Below, one piece after another: positions 41,032-50,121 of a DNA stretch of 64,000 nucleotides (position 1 is its first letter; each line of letters starts with the position of its first letter). The notes below the pieces were generated by a model. That model saw only the letters and a program-made list of their open reading frames with translations. It did no database searches and was not told the DNA's origin. The position numbers and the translations under genes were made by a program. This DNA is from NCEH01 sp043195125 (GTDB lineage: Bacteria; Pseudomonadota; Alphaproteobacteria; Rhizobiales; Xanthobacteraceae), in NCBI RefSeq assembly GCF_043195125.1, contig NZ_JBAFWR010000013.1; one strand, given 5' to 3'.

Positions 41032-42732
41032 TCACTCCTTAGCGTCGTCCGCGCGCTGGCGCAGGGCCGCGCCCAGGATGTCGCCCAGCGAGGCGCCGGA
41101 ATCCTGCGACCCGTACTGGGCCACGGCTTCCTTCTCCTCGGCGATCTCCAGCGCCTTGACGGAGACCTGCACCTTGCGCGCCTTGCGGTCGAACAGGGTG
41201 ACGCGGGCGTCCATCTTCTCGCCGACCGAGAAGCGCTCGGGGCGCTGGTCGTTGCGCTCGCGCGCCAGTTCGGAGCGCTTGATGAAGGCGGTCAGGTCGG
41301 TGCCGGTGAGCTTCACCTCGATGCCGCCGTCCTTCACGTCGGTGACTTCGCAGGTGACGATGGCGCCCTTCTTGACATCGCCGGCTTCGGCGAACGGATC
41401 GCCCGCGAGCTGCTTGATGCCGAGCGAGATGCGCTCCTTCTCGACGTCCACGTCGAGGACGATGGCCTTGACCACGTCGCCCTTGCGGAATTCGTCGATC
41501 ACCTGCTCGCCGGGACGGTTCCAGTCGAGGTCGGAGAGATGGACCATGCCGTCCACATCGCCGTCGAGGCCGAGGAACAGGCCGAACTCGGTCTTGTTCT
41601 TGACTTCGCCTTCAACCACCGCGCCGGGGGCATACTTCTCGCCGAACGCTTCCCACGGATTCTGAAGCGTCTGCTTCAGGCCGAGCGAGATGCGGCGCTT
41701 GGCGGGATCCACCTCGAGCACCTGCACTTCGACTTCCTGCGAAGTGGAGACGATCTTGCCGGGGTGGACGTTCTTCTTGGTCCACGACATTTCGGAAACG
41801 TGGATCAGGCCTTCGATGCCCGGCTCCAGTTCCACGAACGCGCCGTAGTCGGTGATGTTGGTGACGCGACCCTTGAAGCGGGCGTCCACCGGATACTTGG
41901 CCTCGATGCCCTCCCACGGATCGCCGAGGAGCTGCTTCATGCCGAGCGAGATGCGGTGGGTCTCGTGATTGATCTTGATGATCTTCACCTTCACCGTCTG
42001 GCCGATGTTCAGCACTTCGGTGGGGTGGTTCACGCGACGCCACGCGATGTCGGTGACATGCAGCAGGCCGTCGATGCCGCCGAGGTCAACGAACGCGCCG
42101 TAATCGGTGATGTTCTTGACCACGCCGTCGATGGCCTGACCCTCTTCGAGGTTCTGGACCAGTTCGTGGCGCTGCTCGGCGCGGGTCTCTTCCAGCACGG
42201 TGCGGCGGGACACGACGATATTGCCGCGGCGGCGATCCATCTTGAGGATTTGGAACGGCTGCTGGTTGTGCATCAGCGGGCCGACGTCGCGGATCGGGCG
42301 GATGTCGACCTGAGAGCGCGGCAGGAAGGCCACGGCGCCGTCGAGATCGACGGTGAAGCCGCCCTTAACCTGGTTGAAGATCACGCCCGTGACCTTCTCA
42401 TTGGCGGTGAACGCCTTCTCGAGCTTGACCCAGCTCTCTTCGCGGCGCGCCTTGTCCCGCGAGAGAACGGCTTCGCCCATGGCGTTCTCGACCCGCTCGA
42501 GATACACCTCAACTTCATCGCCCACGGCGATGGGCACTTCCCGGCCGGGGCCGGCGAATTCACGAAGGGCAACGCGGCCTTCCGTCTTCAGGCCGATATC
42601 GATGATCGCCAGATCCTTCTCGATGGCGACCACAATGCCCTTGACGACGGCGCCTTCCTGCAAATCGGCGCGGCCGAAGCTCTCGTCGAGCAACGAGGCA
42701 AAATCTTCACGCGTGGTTTCTGCGAACGACAT
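41032..42732 (-). CDS. rpsA: 30S ribosomal protein S1
   Basis: 566 aa with six S1 RNA-binding repeats, of the size usual for alphaproteobacteria. Repeat signatures include GIVVAIEKDLAIIDIGLKTE, GGIDGLLHVTDIAWRRVNHP and GIEGLIHVSEMSWTKKNVHP. The C-terminal end (GASLGDILGAALRQ) also fits. Start ATG 42732 with ggaga upstream. It is usually downstream of cmk; here the next upstream gene is the M48 protease, across a 397-bp gap. Confidence 0.98.
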   Translation of the reverse strand: MSFAETTREDFASLLDESFGRADLQEGAVVKGIVVAIEKDLAIIDIGLKTEGRVALREFAGPGREVPIAVGDEVEVYLERVENAMGEAVLSRDKARREESWVKLEKAFTANEKVTGVIFNQVKGGFTVDLDGAVAFLPRSQVDIRPIRDVGPLMHNQQPFQILKMDRRRGNIVVSRRTVLEETRAEQRHELVQNLEEGQAIDGVVKNITDYGAFVDLGGIDGLLHVTDIAWRRVNHPTEVLNIGQTVKVKIIKINHETHRISLGMKQLLGDPWEGIEAKYPVDARFKGRVTNITDYGAFVELEPGIEGLIHVSEMSWTKKNVHPGKIVSTSQEVEVQVLEVDPAKRRISLGLKQTLQNPWEAFGEKYAPGAVVEGEVKNKTEFGLFLGLDGDVDGMVHLSDLDWNRPGEQVIDEFRKGDVVKAIVLDVDVEKERISLGIKQLAGDPFAEAGDVKKGAIVTCEVTDVKDGGIEVKLTGTDLTAFIKRSELARERNDQRPERFSVGEKMDARVTLFDRKARKVQVSVKALEIAEEKEAVAQYGSQDSGASLGDILGAALRQRADDAKE

Positions 42733-43129
42733 CTAGTCTCCGAACTGTCTCGCGCCGGCGTCTTTGATATGGACGCCCGTATCGTGCGGATGGTCCGGGA
42801 GACACCCGAACCGCCACCGGCAAAGCCGATGGGCCGGCGCAAAGGCCGCTCGATACGAAGCAGGTTGAGGTGTGCAAGGTCAGGCACCGAGCGAAAGCCA
42901 AGGCGGGCTGCCTCCGACATTTCGAGGGCAGCGTATCCCGCGCCCCCGGCCCGCCCGAACGGCCCTCGCATGAAGGTCACTGTCTCGGACGCGGCTTACG
43001 TAGTGCAGAAACGGCTATTTTGCAAGGCTTGCTTGGCTTTCGGGCCCGATCCGGGGGAAACCCGCGCATATTGCAGCGCACTTCGCGCGGTTTGGGCTGT
43101 GCGTGCCGCCGGCGGCACGTCGGCCGGGA
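42733..43129. other. 397-bp gap upstream of rpsA
   Basis: The promoter and leader of rpsA lie here. S1 represses its own translation through leader structure in E. coli, but I could not trace a specific pseudoknot. No cmk remnant is apparent in any frame; a 130-codon minus-strand frame into rpsA is a shadow. Confidence 0.4.
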
Positions 43130-44680
43130 TCAGTCGGTGACGATCTTCACCTTGTCGCCGTAGCGCAGCTTGGCGTCCTTATCGAGCCCGTTGAGGATGA
43201 GAAAGCGCTCCATCGGCCGGTCGGGTGTCTGCATGCGGGACGCCATCTTGTCCACCGTGTCGCCGAGGCCGACCGAGACCACGCGGATGCGCAGCGGCTT
43301 CACAGTCTCCGCCTCATCGCTGGCCACGCGGCGGAAGGTGTCGGCGGCCTCGCGAAACTGCGCATCCAGCTCCGGCGTGAGGTTCCGCGCGGCGAAGATC
43401 AGGCGATAGACATCCGAGCCGAAGCGGATGGCGAACATGCGGAACGACCATTGCTCGCCCCGCGCCACCGCGGTCGCGGCCATGAAGCCGTTCACGGTGA
43501 GCGTCTCCACCGAATTGATCTCCACCCCCTCGATCCAGCCGGAGGAGAGATATTGGCCGAGTGACTGGTCGCCGTTCACGCGCACCGCGTCGAGCCGCAG
43601 CGCCTCCGAGCCGGAGGCGGTGGCGCCGAGCACGGCCTGGGAGGTGTTCTCCAGCGAGAAGCCCTCCGGCGCCACGAAGGTGAAGCCGAGCTTGGGGTGG
43701 AAGAACTTGCGCCCGCGCACGAACCCTTCCTTCGGGTCGTCGCCATAGACCATGCCGTTGATGGCCGAGAGATAGGCGGCCTTGTCGCGCTCCCCGGTGC
43801 TGGCGCCCGAGGCGCCGCTGCCGTTGGGGGTGGCATATTGGCGGGCGTTGGCATTGGCGATGGAAATGCGCTCTGGGGTCGCGGGATGGGTGGAGAGGAA
43901 GTCCATGTCCGGCGTGGTGCCGGAGGCCATGCCGCCGAGCCCGCCGCCACTGCTGCGCAGGCTGGCCTGCTTGCCCATGTCGGTGAGGAAGCGCGAGGCG
44001 CCGAACGGATCGAAGCCTGCGCGCGCGGAAATGCCGACGCCGATGGCGTCTGCCTCCAGCTCCTGGCCGCGCGAGAAGCTGGCGAGCGACATGCGGCTCT
44101 TCTGCATGGCGAGCGCGCCGAGGTCGGGGTCGTTGACCACGTCCGAGATCACCCGGCTCACCAGCACCGCCTGCTTGGTCTGGTCCTCGCGGATGGAGGC
44201 GTGGCGCGCGATGACGTGGGCCATCTCGTGCGACAGAACCGAGGAGAGTTCGGACGTGTCGTTGGCGAGCGCCAGCAGGCCGCGGGTCACGTAGAGCGAG
44301 CCGTCGGGCAAGGCGAACGCGTTGATGGCGGGTGAATTCAGTACGGTGACGCGATAGCGCAGGTCCGGCCGCTCGGAGGCTGCCACGAGGCGTTCCACCA
44401 CCTGCTGGATCAGCGCCTTCAGCTCCGGGTCGTCATAGGCGCCGCCATAGCTCGCGACCAGACGCTCGTGCTCGCGCTTCTGGGCCGGCGTCATCTCCGG
44501 CAGCTCGGCGCGCGCCCCCCCGTCGGGGGCGGAGGTGCTGAACCGATCCATGTCGACACCGGCACAAGCGGTCAGCAGCACGGAGAGGCCGAGGCCGAGC
44601 AGGATCGCGCGCAGCACGCGCGCGCCGGGAACGATCCCGGCTCCCTCTGGCCTCGGCCCGAACCCGCCAACCCCCTTCAA
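43130..44680 (-). CDS. M48 family metalloprotease lipoprotein
   Basis: 516-residue Zn protease. A lipobox (LLTAC, Cys39) points to an outer-membrane or periplasmic lipoprotein. HEMAH at 151-155 is the zinc motif and SRGQELEADAIGV supplies the third ligand; both are in the order expected of BepA/YfgC-type M48 proteases. The C-terminal part (VVSVGLGDTVDKMASRM to the end) resembles a LysM-like fold. The start codon at 44680 is TTG, 8 nt after a GGAG site and overlapping the upstream stop; a GTG at 44617 is an alternative that places the signal peptide at the very N terminus. It may act in outer-membrane protein quality control. Confidence 0.85.
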   Translation of the reverse strand: MKGVGGFGPRPEGAGIVPGARVLRAILLGLGLSVLLTACAGVDMDRFSTSAPDGGARAELPEMTPAQKREHERLVASYGGAYDDPELKALIQQVVERLVAASERPDLRYRVTVLNSPAINAFALPDGSLYVTRGLLALANDTSELSSVLSHEMAHVIARHASIREDQTKQAVLVSRVISDVVNDPDLGALAMQKSRMSLASFSRGQELEADAIGVGISARAGFDPFGASRFLTDMGKQASLRSSGGGLGGMASGTTPDMDFLSTHPATPERISIANANARQYATPNGSGASGASTGERDKAAYLSAINGMVYGDDPKEGFVRGRKFFHPKLGFTFVAPEGFSLENTSQAVLGATASGSEALRLDAVRVNGDQSLGQYLSSGWIEGVEINSVETLTVNGFMAATAVARGEQWSFRMFAIRFGSDVYRLIFAARNLTPELDAQFREAADTFRRVASDEAETVKPLRIRVVSVGLGDTVDKMASRMQTPDRPMERFLILNGLDKDAKLRYGDKVKIVTD

Positions 44681-45516
44681 CGCATCCGCTCCTCGAAATC
44701 CAGCGCAGCCGCCGTCCGCAGGGCGAGCATGGGCCCGCCCTCTTCGTTAACCACACCACGCACGTGCACAAAGGTGCCGGGCAAAATGGCGGGAGCGAGG
44801 CCGGCGCGCGACATTCTGGCAGCGCTGGATGCCGGGAGCGTCACCGTGACATCCTCCCGCCACCGGGGGCCGAAATTGAGATAGAGGAGGCCGTGCACGG
44901 AATTGGCGGCGGCCACCCGGCCGTCAACCAGGGTGAACAATCCGACGCGGGCTGCAACGGCGTCGATATCGGCGGCATCGAGGCGCGCGGATGCGGACGC
45001 CCACAGGCCCGCCCGTGCCCCATGGGCTGCGCTTTCGGCCGCTTTCAATTCCCCCGCGCATGCCGGCAAGGAGGCGGGATCGGCATAGGCAGCGCCGGCC
45101 TGCAGCAGCGCCTGCGCCAGTGGAACGGGCCCACTAGGAGTGAAAACCAAGGCGTCGGCAACGCGACGGCCGTAGCGGTCTTGTTCGCTTGGGCCCAGCT
45201 GAAGCGTGCGGCCGACGAGCGTGGCGCGGGCCGCGGCTTCGGCCTGCGCGGGAATTTCAGCCTCGGGATTGAGACGCGTGGGCAGGACGACGCCCTTCGG
45301 GACCAGCCGTTCGCCGCCGGACAGCAAGAACGCGCCATCGGCGATCCCAGTCACCACCTGCCAGGCACTGCCGGCTTCAGAAGTTGCCGCTTCGGACGAG
45401 GCGGGCGGTGCCATGGCCTTCAGCTTCGGGCAGCCGGCCGCATGCGCGGAAGCTGCGCCGAGCCCCGCCATCAACACCGCCAGAACCAACTGCCGCGATC
45501 CCCGTGTCAGGGCCAA
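44677..45516 (-). CDS. Thermonuclease-like (SNase domain) secreted protein
   Basis: 279 residues. A signal peptide ends SAHA/AGC. The staphylococcal-nuclease-type barrel is recognisable (GVVLPTRLNPEAEIPAQAEA, LGPSEQDRYGRRVADALVF, then LLQAGAAYADP), but the catalytic Arg/Glu/Arg pattern is not complete by eye. A second OB-like region (GLLYLNFGPRWREDVTVTLP) follows. The start codon is TTG at 45516, with AAGGAG only 2 nt upstream, so it could be a codon or two off. It overlaps the M48 gene. Confidence 0.7.
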   Translation of the reverse strand: MALTRGSRQLVLAVLMAGLGAASAHAAGCPKLKAMAPPASSEAATSEAGSAWQVVTGIADGAFLLSGGERLVPKGVVLPTRLNPEAEIPAQAEAAARATLVGRTLQLGPSEQDRYGRRVADALVFTPSGPVPLAQALLQAGAAYADPASLPACAGELKAAESAAHGARAGLWASASARLDAADIDAVAARVGLFTLVDGRVAAANSVHGLLYLNFGPRWREDVTVTLPASSAARMSRAGLAPAILPGTFVHVRGVVNEEGGPMLALRTAAALDFEERMR

Positions 45517-45751
45517 AACTCCTTGATCTGATTTGGAGCCGATCCACTAGAAGCCATAAGTGTACCCGCCCGCGGCGGATGCTCCAAGCGCAGGCCCGCG
45601 CTTGCGGCTTCACCCTTTCTTACCTTGCGTTTCCGCATCGGCCGCTGCCGGCCCCTGGATTTTGGCGGGGGAAGATGGTTCCTTTTGAAGGTCGTTTGAA
45701 AATGCGGATTCGCGGCATGCTCCGGCATGTCAGCCAAAGGGGCGGTGCGGC

Positions 45752-46228
45752 GTGTCGGAACGTGCAAAGCGGATGGCCGAGGGGCTCTTCAAACGGCCCG
45801 GCTTCTTGATCCGGCGCCTGCATCAGATCTATGTCGCCATCTATCTCCAGGAATGCGAGCGGTTTGGCACCACGCCGGTTCAATCGAGCGTGATGCAGGT
45901 GCTCCTGATCCAGCCTGGCCTCGACCAGGCTACGCTCGCGGCGGAGATCGGCGTGGATCGGACCACCACCTCGAACGTGCTGGCCCGGCTGGAGAAACGC
46001 GGCCTCATCAAACGGGAGGCGACGGAAGATGACCGGCGCATCCGCCGGGCGTTCCTGACCGAGCAGGGGGAGGTCATGGTCGGCGAGATGCAGGCGGCCC
46101 TGGAGAAGGCGCACACCCGCCTTATCGCGCCGCTCCCGGCTGAGGAGCGGGCCCAATTCATCCGCCAACTGACCCTTCTGGTGGAATCCAACAACGATGA
46201 GGGCCGCGCGCTTCTGCGCACTTTATAG
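45752..46228 (+). CDS. MarR family transcriptional regulator
   Basis: 158-residue winged helix-turn-helix protein. The recognition region is ATLAAEIGVDRTTTSNVLAR followed by LEKRGLIKREATEDDRRIRR, including the D-x-R wing motif of MarR. The N- and C-terminal helices give a dimer. GTG start at 45752, with aagggg upstream. The gene is 308 bp ahead of the ubiD-like operon in the same direction. MarR regulators commonly respond to aromatic acids, which fits the operon. Confidence 0.9.
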   Translation: MSERAKRMAEGLFKRPGFLIRRLHQIYVAIYLQECERFGTTPVQSSVMQVLLIQPGLDQATLAAEIGVDRTTTSNVLARLEKRGLIKREATEDDRRIRRAFLTEQGEVMVGEMQAALEKAHTRLIAPLPAEERAQFIRQLTLLVESNNDEGRALLRTL

Positions 46229-46536
46229 GCAGTTCTCGCCTAAAAAATCGCATTGACGCGAAATCAATCCATCAGCACACTGACGAAATCGGAGCGGCGG
46301 AGTGAGGTCGCGCTTTCGGCGTCGATATCGTCAGTATGCTGATTATATCGATCGCTTTGGCGACGCGAACGACCTGCGCTCACAGGCCGCGTCAGCGTGA
46401 TCGGGCAAGTCAGCGTGAAAAAAGAGTCGCACTCCATCCGTGCGCGATGAATCCGAATGGTTGCGCGAGATCGGTCCGTAAAGTGCTGAAGCGTTGATAA
46501 GAAAAAACGAATAGTCCGCCAAGAAAGGGTAGTTCT
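46229..46536. promoter_or_regulatory. Control region of the ubiD-ABC-ubiX operon with two matching palindromes
   Basis: Two TCAGnnnnCTGA palindromes occur at 46272-46283 (TCAGCACACTGA) and 46331-46342 (TCAGTATGCTGA). The 16-bp segments around them, 46271-46286 and 46328-46343, are inverted repeats of each other with one mismatch. Centres are 59 bp apart. They lie about 195-265 bp upstream of the decarboxylase start and within 120 bp of the MarR stop, and are the best candidates for MarR operators. The rest of this 308-bp gap is AT-richer than its surroundings. Confidence 0.55.
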
Positions 46537-47946
46537 GTGCAGAGCTTGGATATTTTGGATCGCCAGGGCCTTCGCGGCTTCCTGAACATGGTGGAACGTG
46601 AATTCCCGGAAGAAATGCTGCGTATTCAAGGGCGGGTCGAGATCGAACTGGAATCCACCGCAGTGGTTTTCGAGCTGGAGCGCGCAGGCCGCAGCCCGGT
46701 GGTGGTGTTCGAGGATTTGGGCGGCAAGGGCATGCCCTGCGTCACGAATGTTGCCGCGAACCGCAAGTTGCTTGCCGCCTGCCTTGGCGTTTCTGCTGCC
46801 GAACTGCCGATGGCGTTCCGTGAGCGGTGCCAGAATTATCTGCCCTGCGAGATTGTCGATAACGCGCCCTGGAACGAAGTGGTCATCGAGGGCGACGACA
46901 TCGATCTGACGAAGCTGCCGATTCCCCTGCAGTTCTCGGTGGATGCGGCGCCTTATATCACCGCCGGCCAGCTCACCGCGCGCGATCCCAAGACCGGGGT
47001 GGACACCACGGGCTTCCACCGCCTGATGCTGCGTGGGAAGAACCGGCTTGGCGTTTCCCTGCATTCACGCCGGCGCATGTATGAATTTCATCGCCGCGCG
47101 GAAGAAATGGGACAGAATCTCCCGGTCGCCATCACGATCGGCATTCACCCTCTGCACTATATGGGCTCGATGACCTACGCCTATCCGCCCCAGGTGCGGA
47201 AGTTCGAGATCATCGGCGGCCTGTTCGGCGAGCCGTATCGTCTTGCGAAGTGTGGCGTCGGCGATCTGGATGTGCCGGCCGGCGCCGAGATGATCATCGA
47301 AGGCGAGATCCTCGCCGATGTTCACGAGCCGGAAGGGCCGTTCGGCGAGTTTACTGGCTATGCCTCCTACCGCTCGACGCAGAACGTCTTTGTCGCGCAC
47401 CGCATTCGCATGCGCCGCGACGCGATGTTCCATAGTGTGACCTCCGGCATGGCGAAGGATCACATTCTGATTTCCTGCGTGACGCGGGAAGGCGAGATCC
47501 TCAACGCCCTCAAGCGGAACCTGCCGAACGTCAAGGCTGTGCATGTGCCGCATTCCACCTGCGGGGCCTTCGTTGCCATCATATCGATGAAGAAGACCGC
47601 AGAAGGCGAAGCGCAGATGGCCATCATGGCCACGCTGGGCACCGAGCTCTATACGAAATACGTCATCGTCGTGGATGACGACGTCGATATCTTCGATATC
47701 AACGACGTCTTCTGGGCCATTGCGACCCGTGTTCGGGCGGAGAAGGATATTTTCTTCATTCCCGGGGCCAAGGGTGCCATCCTGGATCCGAGCTCCGATC
47801 CCGAAAACTTCACCCTGACCAAGATGGGCATCGACGCGACCCGGCCGTCTGGCCGCGATTTTGCGGAGCGGCTTGTTATTTCCGAGGCCGACCGGGCCCG
47901 GGCCCGTGCCATCCTGGAAGGCGCCGGGTTGAAGATCCAGGGTTAG
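46537..47946 (+). CDS. UbiD family decarboxylase (prenyl-FMN-dependent)
   Basis: 469-residue enzyme that reversibly decarboxylates an unsaturated or aromatic acid using prenylated FMN made by UbiX. It shows the UbiD core: PLHYMGSMTYAYPPQVRKFE, the paired catalytic glutamates Glu266 and Glu271 in EPEGPFGEFTGY, and HSTCGAFVAIISMKK. The prenyl-FMN synthase gene is the last member of this operon. Substrate is not predictable by eye. GTG start at 46537 with aaaggg upstream. It is much closer to soluble UbiD-like decarboxylases than to ubiquinone-pathway UbiD, because the ubiquinone pathway genes are not linked here. Confidence 0.9.
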   Translation: MQSLDILDRQGLRGFLNMVEREFPEEMLRIQGRVEIELESTAVVFELERAGRSPVVVFEDLGGKGMPCVTNVAANRKLLAACLGVSAAELPMAFRERCQNYLPCEIVDNAPWNEVVIEGDDIDLTKLPIPLQFSVDAAPYITAGQLTARDPKTGVDTTGFHRLMLRGKNRLGVSLHSRRRMYEFHRRAEEMGQNLPVAITIGIHPLHYMGSMTYAYPPQVRKFEIIGGLFGEPYRLAKCGVGDLDVPAGAEMIIEGEILADVHEPEGPFGEFTGYASYRSTQNVFVAHRIRMRRDAMFHSVTSGMAKDHILISCVTREGEILNALKRNLPNVKAVHVPHSTCGAFVAIISMKKTAEGEAQMAIMATLGTELYTKYVIVVDDDVDIFDINDVFWAIATRVRAEKDIFFIPGAKGAILDPSSDPENFTLTKMGIDATRPSGRDFAERLVISEADRARARAILEGAGLKIQG

Positions 47947-47979
47947 TCGAGCGGGCTCGGCGGTCGAAGGTCCAGTCGT

Positions 47980-48765
47980 ATGAGCTTTATTGAAATCAGA
48001 AACGTCGATCTAAGGTATGGATCGTCGGCATCGGGGACCCTGGCGGTTTCCGGTGCCAGCCTCGACATCGAACTCGGCGAATTCGTCGCCCTGGTGGGAC
48101 CGAGCGGGTGTGGCAAGTCCACCCTGCTCAAGCTGATCGCCGGTCTCGTGAAGCCGAGCGCGGGGCAGGTGCGCGTCTCCGGGCGCGAGGTGACCGAGCC
48201 GCTCAAGACCGTAGGCATGGCGTTCCAGAACGCCACCCTGCTGCCGTGGCGGACCATCCGCGACAACATCATGCTGCCGCTGGAGATCGTCGAACCCCAT
48301 CGCCGCACGCTGAAGCAGGATCGCGAAAAAAACCGCGCCAAGGTGGATGCCCTGCTGGAGAAGGTGGGTCTCACCGGCTTTGCCGAGCGGATGCCCTGGC
48401 AGCTCTCGGGTGGCATGCAGCAGCGCGCCCAATTGTGCCGCGCGCTGATCCACGAGCCCTCGATCCTGCTGCTGGACGAACCGTTCGCGGCGCTCGATAC
48501 CTTCACGCGGGAAGACCTCTGGTCGGTGCTCCAGGATCTGTGGTTGTTCCGCAAATGCACCATCGTGCTGGTCACGCACGAATTGCGCGAGGCGGTCTAT
48601 CTGGCGCAGACGGTGCATGTGATGTCCTCGCGGCCGGGCCGCCTGATCAAGAACCGGAGCGTGGAGATCGCGCGGCCCCGCACGCTCGAAACCACATTCG
48701 AACCGGCGTTCGTGGATGTCGTCCACGAGCTGCGCCAGGCCATCAGCGAGGGGAAAACCCCATGA
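47980..48765 (+). CDS. ABC transporter ATP-binding protein (SsuB/TauB/NrtD type)
   Basis: 261 residues with Walker A GPSGCGKST, Q-loop VGMAFQNATLLPWRT, signature LSGGMQQRAQL and Walker B SILLLDEPFAALD. The family energises uptake of taurine, sulfonates, nitrate or aromatic acids. Only 33 bp separate it from ubiD, and the stop overlaps the permease start (ATGA). Confidence 0.93.
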   Translation: MSFIEIRNVDLRYGSSASGTLAVSGASLDIELGEFVALVGPSGCGKSTLLKLIAGLVKPSAGQVRVSGREVTEPLKTVGMAFQNATLLPWRTIRDNIMLPLEIVEPHRRTLKQDREKNRAKVDALLEKVGLTGFAERMPWQLSGGMQQRAQLCRALIHEPSILLLDEPFAALDTFTREDLWSVLQDLWLFRKCTIVLVTHELREAVYLAQTVHVMSSRPGRLIKNRSVEIARPRTLETTFEPAFVDVVHELRQAISEGKTP

Positions 48766-49544
48766 GCTCCAAGACCCTCGAACGGATCGCCCCGTGGGTG
48801 ACGACCCTCATCCTGGTGTTGCTCTGGTGGCTGGTGATCGTGGTGTTCGACGTGAAGGCCTATATCCTTCCGACCCCTGGCGAGACCATCAAGGCGCTCT
48901 ACCAATATCGCTACCCGCTCATGACCAACGGCCTGTCGACCCTGACGACGACGGTGATCGGCTTCGGCATCGCGGTGGTGTTCGGGCTCGCCCTCGGGAT
49001 CATCGTCGGCTCCTCGCGCCTCGCCTATTGCGCCGTCTATCCGGTGATCGTCGCCTTCAACAGCGTGCCCAAGGCCGCGCTGGTGCCGATCCTCGTGGTG
49101 TGGTTCGGGCTCGGGTTCGTCCCGGCGGTCATCACGGCCTTCATGCTGTCGTTCTTCCCGGTGGTGGCGAACGTGGCGCTGGCGTTCTCCACCATCGAGC
49201 CGGAACTGACCGAGCTGATGCGCTCGCTCGGCGGATCGCGGCGGGACATGATCGTGAAGATCGGCATTCCCCGGTCGCTGCCGTATTTCTTCGCCTCGCT
49301 GAAGATCGCCATCACCTTGTCCTTCGTGGGTTCGGTGATCGCGGAAATCATTGGCGGCAATACCGGAATCGGCAATGTGATGCTGGTCGCAAGCTCCAAT
49401 TTCAATATGCCGCTGGTGTTCGCCGCGTTGGTGGTGGTGGGCGGTCTCGGCATCGGCATGTATGCCTTGTTCGATCTGTGGGAGCGCCGCTTCACCTCCT
49501 GGTCGGTGCGCGACGTCACCTCCACGACCACCGGCGGCGGCTGA
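48762..49544 (+). CDS. ABC transporter permease (SsuC/TauC type)
   Basis: 260 residues with six membrane helices. The EAA loop is ELMRSLGGSRRDMIVKIGIP and the C-terminal helix block SFVGSVIAEIIGG is conserved. Together with the ATPase it forms an importer of the nitrate/sulfonate/taurine group. No periplasmic substrate-binding protein is encoded in this operon, so one must be supplied from elsewhere or the transporter works without one. Coupled translation with the ATPase. Confidence 0.92.
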   Translation: MSSKTLERIAPWVTTLILVLLWWLVIVVFDVKAYILPTPGETIKALYQYRYPLMTNGLSTLTTTVIGFGIAVVFGLALGIIVGSSRLAYCAVYPVIVAFNSVPKAALVPILVVWFGLGFVPAVITAFMLSFFPVVANVALAFSTIEPELTELMRSLGGSRRDMIVKIGIPRSLPYFFASLKIAITLSFVGSVIAEIIGGNTGIGNVMLVASSNFNMPLVFAALVVVGGLGIGMYALFDLWERRFTSWSVRDVTSTTTGGG

Positions 49545-49548
49545 GGCG

Positions 49549-50121
49549 ATGCGGATGGCCGACCGGTCCTTGAAGGAATTCGCACTGGAGCTCTACGGCC
49601 GCGAGGGCGTGGCGCCCGCGTGCCTGCGGCTGCAGGAGAAGACCGCGCTCAATGTGAACCTGCTGCTGTTCGCGGCTTGGGTCGGCGCCTGCCGCCGGCG
49701 CGAGCTTTCGCCGGAGACGGCGGCTGCGGCGGATGGGCGGGTTGGCGAGTGGCATCGCGACATCGTGCTGCCGCTGCGGGCGGTGCGGCGCCGGCTGAAA
49801 ACCGGGCCGCACCCGGCGCCAAGTGCCCGGACGGGCGGCCTGCGCGGCACCGTCCAGGGCGTCGAAATCGGAGCGGAACTCATTGAGCTTGAAGAGCTTG
49901 ATGCGTTCTTCCAGGACCTCGCCACGACCCCTTCGCCGGCCGCGCCCGAGCATCTGGCCCGCGCGGCGATGCTGGAGGTGGTTTCGCTCGCGACCGGTCG
50001 CGGCGCGGATGCGCAAGAGCGCTCGGATATCGCCATCATCGTTTCGGCCTGCTTCAGCGCGGAGGCTTCGCCCCCCGCGTTCCCCGCCGTCCAGCCCAGC
50101 CTTCCCAGCGAGACCTTCTGA
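49549..50121 (+). CDS. TIGR02444/DUF2390 family protein
   Basis: 190 residues. The N-terminal pattern (LKEFALELYGREGVAPACLR, LQEKTALNVNLLLFAAWVGA) is the TIGR02444 family signature: a short helical domain of unknown function. The middle and C-terminal parts are charged then Pro/Ala-rich. The ATG at 49549 is 4 bp after the permease stop, and its TGA overlaps the ubiX ATG by one base (TGATG). This position within a transport and decarboxylation operon is the only clue to its job. Confidence 0.8.
   Translation: MRMADRSLKEFALELYGREGVAPACLRLQEKTALNVNLLLFAAWVGACRRRELSPETAAAADGRVGEWHRDIVLPLRAVRRRLKTGPHPAPSARTGGLRGTVQGVEIGAELIELEELDAFFQDLATTPSPAAPEHLARAAMLEVVSLATGRGADAQERSDIAIIVSACFSAEASPPAFPAVQPSLPSETF

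Noticed and set aside
41005..43140. Plus-strand open frame of 711 codons opposite rpsA
   Set aside because: Shadow of the strongly biased rpsA codons; repeats merely mirror the S1 repeats.
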